From positions 1 through 39,030 of the forward strand of contig NZ_RCBY01000054.1 of NCBI RefSeq assembly GCF_003838195.1: 39,030 bases of DNA. The letters are read 5' to 3'. Numbering within the stretch: the first letter of the stretch is position 1; each line of letters starts with the position of its first letter. Position numbers and translations under genes: made by a program. The notes beneath the pieces were generated by a model that was not told the DNA's origin, ran no database searches, and worked only from the letters and a program-made list of their open reading frames with translations. This DNA comes from Okeania hirsuta (GTDB lineage: Bacteria > Cyanobacteriota > Cyanobacteriia > Cyanobacteriales > Microcoleaceae). Shown here one piece after another: positions 34,018-39,030 of the stretch.

Positions 34018-36576
34018 TTAAATTTGACAATAACGTTGTAAACCTGCTGTTTCCTGACTATATGCTTCCATATCAATTTTCACAGGTTCGACATTCCAAA
34101 TTTCCTGACAATATTCATTAATAGTACGGTCAGCTGAAAATTTACCCATATTAATAGAGTTAATAATCGACATCCGAGTCCAATATTCGGGGTTACGATA
34201 AGCCTGATTAACTCTTTCCTGACAATCAATATAAGTCTGATAATCAGCAAACAACATATATTCATCTTTTCTTAGTAAAGATTCTACAATTGGATGGAAT
34301 AAATGTGGTTTGCCAGGTGAGAAATAACCAGAAACAATACGGTCAATAACCTGCCGTAATTCTTGGTTATAAGTATAGTATTGCTCCGGATTATATCCTT
34401 GATATTTTAATGCTTTAGCCTCTTCAACATTCAATCCAAATAGGAAGAAATTTTCAGCACCAACAGCTTCGCGAATCTCAATATTTGCCCCATCAAGAGT
34501 ACCAATAGTTAAAGCACCATTTAGGGAAAATTTCATATTGCCAGTACCAGAAGCTTCCTTTCCAGCAGTAGAAATTTGCTCAGAAAGGTCGGCAGCAGGA
34601 TAAATTCGCTGACCGATAGATACAGAGAAATTAGGTATAAAAACTACCTTGAGGCGATCGCGTACATCTGGGTCATTATTTACTATTTCCCCTACAGCAT
34701 TAATTAATTTAATGATTAATTTTGCCATATAATAACCTGGTGCAGCCTTCGCGCCAAAAATGAAAGTGCGGTGCAAAATATCTACATCTGGATTCTGTTT
34801 AATTCGATTATAAAGGGTAATAATATGCAGCACATTCAACAGTTGACGCTTATATTCATGGAGTCGTTTTACCTGAATATCAAACAGAGAGTTAGGATTA
34901 ACTACAATTCCTATTTTTTGCTGAATATAAGCAGCTAAATCTTGCTTATTTTCATGTTTAATCTGACTCCAATTATGACGAAATTCAGGGTCATCAATAA
35001 ACCTCTCAAGCTGCTTAATTTCCTCTAAATTTTTAATCCAATTTTTGCCAATTTTATCCGTAATTAGTAATGCCAACTTCGGGTTACTAATTAATAACCA
35101 ACGACGAGGAGTAATACCATTAGTTTTATTCGTAAATTTATCAGGCCAAAATTCGTAGAAATCTCTCAAAACATCTGTTTTCAACAGTTGAGTATGCAAT
35201 GCTGCCACACCATTGATAGCATGAGCGCCAGTACAGGCTAAATGAGCCATCCGCACGCGTTTTTCAGGAAATTCTTCGATCAGAGACATCCGTGCCAACC
35301 GCCCATCATCTCCTGGATAACGTTTCTTAACTTTTTCTAGGAAACGGAAATTAATTTCGTAAATAATTTCAAGATGTCGTGGTAGCAGAGTTGCGAACAT
35401 ACTGACTGGCCAACGTTCTAGAGCTTCTGATAGTAGTGTATGGTTAGTATAGCCAAAGGTGTTTTGAGTAATATTCCAAGCTTTTTCCCACTCCATATCA
35501 TGTTCATCTACTAACAGGCGCATTAATTCAGCGACCCCTATAGAGGGGTGAGTATCATTGAGCTGAATGGCTGCTTTTTCGTGAAAGTTATCTAAATTGG
35601 GATTCCGTGACAAGTGAGTACGAATGATATCTTGCAAGGAACAACTGATGAAGAAATACTGTTGCTCTAAGCGCAACATTTTGCCTTGAAATATATTATC
35701 GTTGGGATAGAGAACTTTAGAAATATTTTCAGAGGAAGTTTTGTCTTCAACGGCGCGGTGATAGTCACCGGAGTCAAAAACTTGCAGGTCAAATTCATTA
35801 CTTGCTTTAGCGCTCCACAGGCGTAGAGTATTTACTGTGTTGGTATTGTACCCAGGCACAAGAGTATCGTAGGGCATTCCAATGACTGTAAGTTCGGGTA
35901 TCCATCTGACCCGATAGTTGCCTTGTTTGTCTGGGTATGCTTCTGTGTAACCACCGAATTTTATTTGTACTTGGTCTTCATGGCGAGGAATTTCCCAAGG
36001 GTTGCCCAGACTTAACCATTTATCTGGCTGTTCAACTTGATAGCCATTTTGAATTTGTTGTTTGAAAATGCCAAATTCATAACGAATGCCGTAGCCTACT
36101 GCGGGAATTTCTAGGGTAGCGAGGGAGTCTAGAAAACAAGCAGCTAGACGACCTAAACCACCATTGCCTAAACCGGGTTCTGGTTCTTTTTCGATTAAGT
36201 CATCAAGTTTAAGACATGATTCTTCGAGAGCTTGACGCGCAACTTCCCAACAACCTACATTGACTAGGTTTTTAGCTAGTTGGCGACCCATCAGAAATTC
36301 GGCTGAGAGATAGTATACTGTTTTGACGTTTTGATGGAAGTATGTTTTTGTGGTTTTGAGCCAACGGTGTAACAAACGGTCGCGAACTGTATATGCTAAC
36401 GCCATATAATAATTATAGGTGGTAGCAAATTCTATATCTTTCCCCTGTAAATAATATAAGTTATCGGCGATCGCTCGTTTGATGGTATCGAGGCTAGTTC
36501 CTGTGCGATCGTCTTCTACTTGAATTTTTACTTTTTCTGTGTACGATGCACTCTGTTCTTGATGTACTTCTTGCAT
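34018..36576 (-). CDS. glgP: Glycogen/alpha-glucan phosphorylase
   Basis: 852 residues, the normal length of the family. It catalyses phosphorolysis of alpha-1,4-glucan to glucose 1-phosphate, mobilising stored glycogen in the cytoplasm. Landmarks in order are [51 protein letters not shown], and the pyridoxal-phosphate lysine region [20 protein letters not shown] (about residue 680). No break is seen. It is transcribed alone; the upstream side is a 766-bp AT-rich spacer. Substrate length preference (glycogen or maltodextrin) cannot be told from sequence here. Confidence 0.97.
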   Translation of the reverse strand: MQEVHQEQSASYTEKVKIQVEDDRTGTSLDTIKRAIADNLYYLQGKDIEFATTYNYYMALAYTVRDRLLHRWLKTTKTYFHQNVKTVYYLSAEFLMGRQLAKNLVNVGCWEVARQALEESCLKLDDLIEKEPEPGLGNGGLGRLAACFLDSLATLEIPAVGYGIRYEFGIFKQQIQNGYQVEQPDKWLSLGNPWEIPRHEDQVQIKFGGYTEAYPDKQGNYRVRWIPELTVIGMPYDTLVPGYNTNTVNTLRLWSAKASNEFDLQVFDSGDYHRAVEDKTSSENISKVLYPNDNIFQGKMLRLEQQYFFISCSLQDIIRTHLSRNPNLDNFHEKAAIQLNDTHPSIGVAELMRLLVDEHDMEWEKAWNITQNTFGYTNHTLLSEALERWPVSMFATLLPRHLEIIYEINFRFLEKVKKRYPGDDGRLARMSLIEEFPEKRVRMAHLACTGAHAINGVAALHTQLLKTDVLRDFYEFWPDKFTNKTNGITPRRWLLISNPKLALLITDKIGKNWIKNLEEIKQLERFIDDPEFRHNWSQIKHENKQDLAAYIQQKIGIVVNPNSLFDIQVKRLHEYKRQLLNVLHIITLYNRIKQNPDVDILHRTFIFGAKAAPGYYMAKLIIKLINAVGEIVNNDPDVRDRLKVVFIPNFSVSIGQRIYPAADLSEQISTAGKEASGTGNMKFSLNGALTIGTLDGANIEIREAVGAENFFLFGLNVEEAKALKYQGYNPEQYYTYNQELRQVIDRIVSGYFSPGKPHLFHPIVESLLRKDEYMLFADYQTYIDCQERVNQAYRNPEYWTRMSIINSINMGKFSADRTINEYCQEIWNVEPVKIDMEAYSQETAGLQRYCQI

Positions 36577-37342
36577 AATTCTATAATTTGGTAATCTGAC
36601 GATTTATTGACAACATTCAAAGCAAATTTACAGGGCTTTTTAAGAATTAGTTCAGTCCCCATATTCTGGTGAAAAGCTATATTTTTAGTTAACTTTTCAT
36701 TTAGTATCAGGATTACTTCAGCTTGTATCTGGTAGTTTTTTTATGTTTTAATAATACACCCATTTGATTACCTTTCATAGAGATTAAGTTTCGTTATTTT
36801 AATTTCTTTTTATATTAAATCAAAAATATTTTAGTATAATGTAATAATTTTTCCAAAAAATTAATTGATTTTCTGATTTAATTTATTGACAAATTTTTAA
36901 TTGTGGTAAATTTTAAAGAAAAAATAAAATTTTAGATAAATTTAAAGATATAGAGTATATTGTAGCGGTTTTAAATTAAAAAAAAGAAAACAGAGAATCA
37001 AAAATAGAATAACTGAATAGTTAATACCTTTAAATTAATATGATATTAAATGAACTAGACAGTAGCGCACATAATTAATATTAGATACAAAAATTGCTTC
37101 TAGTGGAATTTTTTTGTTACCTTTTAATTGATGAGTTTTAAAATAGTTTAGGAGTGAATTGCATTGATAGTATCACCGATTTAATATTAGAGAATAAAGG
37201 AGTACAATTTATTATTACTAGCCATTATCAATAATATCGGAACTAAAAATTGGAAAATAGTCACTCGTTAAGGTAACCTAGTATAGGTTAAAATGATCGT
37301 GTCTTCGTTTATCTAAAATCTAAAAACCCCAACGTTGTACTT
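36577..37342. other. AT-rich spacer between divergent glgP and HTH gene
   Basis: It should hold promoters for both divergent genes. A TTGACA at 36886-36891 (plus strand) has only a weak -10 (TAAATT, 36908-36913). No protein-like frame, element ends or RNA gene were recognised. Confidence 0.35.
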
Positions 37343-37912
37343 ATGACTCAATCTTTTGCTACTACTACACAAGCTGCTTTTTTGCTCAATATCTCCACTG
37401 GTAGATTGCGGGAGCTACTGAATCAAGGTCGTGTTAGAGATGCTCGTAAAGTCGGAAGACTTTGGATGATTCCCCTTAATTCTAGGGGAATGCCAGAAAT
37501 TAAACCAGGTCGTCGTGGTCCGGAAGGTACTTGGAACAAGAATCGACGCTCCGGCAATACTTTTGTTCATGTTCTACGAAAGACTATTGACTATAACCGA
37601 GACAATGGAACTTCTTATCCAGTAGTTGCGGTAAAAGTGGGAGATAAAAAGGATTATTGCCACGCCCTGAAAATAAAAGGACCTTGCCAAATCGTTTATC
37701 AACCCCATGATCCCAATAAAAGTCAAGCGGGAGGAGCGCGTCTGTGGATAGAAGTAGAACCAGAACATATAGTAGAGCGAGTATATTTCAGTAATGGAGA
37801 TTATGGTCCGCCACCAGAGGTGACTGAGCAGAGAGCGAAACTTAAAAAGAAAAAGTCAAAACAAAAAAAGCCAAAACAAAAAAAGTCAAAAATAAAAGGA
37901 AAAAAGAAATAA
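37343..37912 (+). CDS. Helix-turn-helix protein with lysine-rich tail, unknown function
   Basis: 189 residues. Residues 1-45 (FATTTQAAFLLNISTGRLRELLNQGRV...ARKVGRLWMIP) resemble the winged-helix/excisionase-type DNA-binding domain of the MerR superfamily: helix-turn-helix followed by a short beta wing. A basic linker (KPGRRGPEGTWNKNRRSGN) leads to a central alpha/beta domain (about 75-150; HVLRKTIDYNR and IWIEVEPE-like strands). The last 25 residues are almost only Lys, Gln, Pro and Ser (KKKKSKQKKPKQKK), likely a nucleic-acid-binding tail. No catalytic motif is seen. It could be an accessory DNA-binding or mobile-element protein; uncertain. Confidence 0.75.
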   Translation: MTQSFATTTQAAFLLNISTGRLRELLNQGRVRDARKVGRLWMIPLNSRGMPEIKPGRRGPEGTWNKNRRSGNTFVHVLRKTIDYNRDNGTSYPVVAVKVGDKKDYCHALKIKGPCQIVYQPHDPNKSQAGGARLWIEVEPEHIVERVYFSNGDYGPPPEVTEQRAKLKKKKSKQKKPKQKKSKIKGKKK

Positions 37913-38026
37913 CATAGTCATTTAGATAAATAGTTAGCTGGGAAAAGAGAATTTATGAGCAGTGGATGTCTTCTGTTATGTTTTGTGATGTCTCTAAATA
38001 AATAGAATTATCTTGCGTAACTAATT

Positions 38027-38308
38027 CTACGCATATTTAGTGGTAGAAAAGTTTAAAGGATTATCATTAGGATGTGCTTCAAACCATAAAGCTTAACTCA
38101 GAAAAATCTATTCCTCCATCCCACTCAATATATCTACCACCCTCTCCTAATTTTACTTGTGAAAAAAAATTGGATCGGATAAAGGGGGAAACGCTCCACC
38201 TTGGTTAATAATAGGTTTAAAATTTACAATAATCTAACTACCACCAGAATAAATAAGACGCAGTTTGTAGTTAGATTCAGCAGTTAAGCTGGTAATAATA
38301 TAAGGCAT
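38027..38308 (-). pseudogene. DUF2442-family pseudogene
   Basis: From ATG 38308 the minus strand reads MPYIITSLTAESNYKLRLIY, then SGGS-stop-IIVNFKPIINQGG, FPPLSDPIFF, then after a frame change VKLGEGGRYIEWDGGIDFSE, and after a second change LWFEAHPNDNPLNFS to a stop at 38027. The order and content match DUF2442 proteins (about 80-95 residues), small proteins often found beside DUF4160 genes in toxin-antitoxin-like settings (from memory). One nonsense codon and two indels make it non-functional. No DUF4160 partner is seen here. Confidence 0.75.
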
Positions 38309-38344
38309 AATTAACTGCTATTTTAAGAATTAAAAGTATAGTAC

Positions 38345-38448
38345 TATAGCAGTCGAAGTATAGTCCTAAACGTCAGTCAGAAGTTAGAAGTAATCTCTGA
38401 TAAATTTCAGCATTTAGGGTTGTCCTAATCTTGGCTTCGACTGCTATA
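38345..38448. mobile_element. 104-bp MITE with TATAGCAGTCGAAG ends
   Basis: TATAGCAGTCGAAG (38345-38358) is exactly inverted as CTTCGACTGCTATA (38435-38448). The short interior is non-coding. It lies between the DUF2442 remnant and the last gene. Confidence 0.8.
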
Positions 38449-38475
38449 AATTAGGACAATAAACCTCCTACAATT

Positions 38476-39030
38476 TTAATCAGAGGGTAAATCGCGCAAC
38501 TTACTTTGCCGTAATTTTTCTAGCAAAGAGGAGGGGTCAATTCCTGCATCTTGGTAAGCTTGAATAGCACGTTTACGCCAGTCAAGATTTTCTTCTCCTG
38601 GAAAGCTTCGCCTTAATTCTCTAACTGTAGATACTGCATTAGTTGCCCACTTCTTGAAGTCTTCTAAATTCCAGTAACATACGTCTGCTGTATAAGGTTT
38701 AGCATCAGGTTCTATTTTTGCACAAGGTGTAATGAGGACTGGAATAATATCTGCGGATTGAGATAAAGAGGTATCTTTATTTTCTCTAATCCATTTTGGG
38801 TGCGATGCTGCCTCTCTAACTTTGACAGACCCGAGGGTAGTTTCTGTATTGCCTTCTGAGTGGTCTTCAAATACTATGCACAAGTCATCTCCAGCAATCC
38901 ACCAAGGGTCTGGAGCGCTATGGGTTGTGGAGTTACCTGAGTCATAACCCAATAGTTTTCCTAATCTTTCATGGCCGTCCTCAAATTTTTTACTTAGCTT
39001 GTTACGCCCCTCATCTGTCAGATTTTGCCG
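38476..39030 (-). CDS. Unknown protein, C-terminal part (runs off right edge)
   Basis: The minus-strand frame is open from 39030 to the stop at 38476, so 185 residues are visible and the start lies outside the window; TTG 38952 is internal. The visible part begins RQNLTDEGRNKLSKKFEDGH. A segment LLGYDSGNSTTHSAPDPWW, followed by DDLCIVFEDHS and SVKVREAASHPKWI, has the order Asp, Glu-x-Asp, Lys that could be a PD-(D/E)XK nuclease-like core such as those fused to helicases or restriction proteins (weak inference). The C-terminal helical part (DWRKRAIQAYQDAGIDPSSL) shows no motif. Identity unknown. Confidence 0.65.
   Translation of the reverse strand, partial: RQNLTDEGRNKLSKKFEDGHERLGKLLGYDSGNSTTHSAPDPWWIAGDDLCIVFEDHSEGNTETTLGSVKVREAASHPKWIRENKDTSLSQSADIIPVLITPCAKIEPDAKPYTADVCYWNLEDFKKWATNAVSTVRELRRSFPGEENLDWRKRAIQAYQDAGIDPSSLLEKLRQSKLRDLPSD

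Noticed and set aside
1-39030. tRNA or rRNA genes
   Set aside because: No cloverleaf with a plausible T-arm or rRNA-like conserved segment was noticed by eye; a tRNAscan-SE run would settle this.

Overview
The window is AT-rich DNA from a cyanobacterium, most likely a filamentous, repeat-laden one of the Trichodesmium/Okeania/Moorea/Lyngbya type (genus is inference). Reasons: about a dozen HIP1 octamers (GCGATCGC, e.g. at 4196, 10160, 11865, 17150, 21710, 34654); System II cytochrome c biogenesis genes (ccdA, ccs1); a CYP120-like P450; several heptanucleotide short tandem repeats; and long spacers packed with small inverted-repeat elements. Coding density is low and many genes are broken.

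Layout. 1-360: 5' part of an unknown conserved gene on the minus strand. 688-3757: a two-gene phosphorelay, a six-helix membrane PAS histidine kinase overlapping a receiver-histidine kinase hybrid. 4115-6170: two small membrane proteins, a nuclease-like gene split by one TGA, and a small gene broken by a 120-bp element with an 8-bp target duplication. 6422-9273: a glycosyltransferase-like gene and a P450 whose N-terminus appears frameshifted. 9802-15349: two large P-loop GTPase-type proteins and a third protein with a C-terminal membrane anchor, same strand, separated by repeat-filled spacers that include a 541-bp foldback. 15833-20912 (minus): TnpB remnant, ccs1, ccdA and a complete TnpB. 21611-22215: RHH/MazF toxin-antitoxin pair with a consensus-like promoter. 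22476-24136: transposase ruins with nested insertions. 24363-26102: NTF2-like protein and a GH1 beta-glucosidase pseudogene broken by two tandem copies of one small element. 26462-28561 (minus): a small secreted protein and an HlyD-type export adaptor. 29469-31154: IS66-type transposase. 31393-33086: three small double-glycine-leader peptides with tyrosine/arginine-rich cores, ended by a clear terminator. 33432-33841: array of 84-bp tandem repeats. 34018-36576 (minus): glycogen phosphorylase. 37343-37912: HTH protein with a lysine-rich tail. 38027-38308 (minus): DUF2442 pseudogene. 38476-39030 (minus): 3' part of an unknown gene running off the right edge.

The best candidates for something undescribed are: (a) the three peptides with identical-length 24-residue leaders and Tyr/Arg-rich cores near an HlyD adaptor, plausibly one export system split by an IS66 insertion; (b) the GTPase/GTPase/membrane-anchored trio at 9802-15349; and (c) the non-coding architecture: a 541-bp near-symmetric foldback and an 84-bp tandem array whose units each carry a TTGCGA-type dyad. 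No rRNA, tRNA or CRISPR array was recognised.
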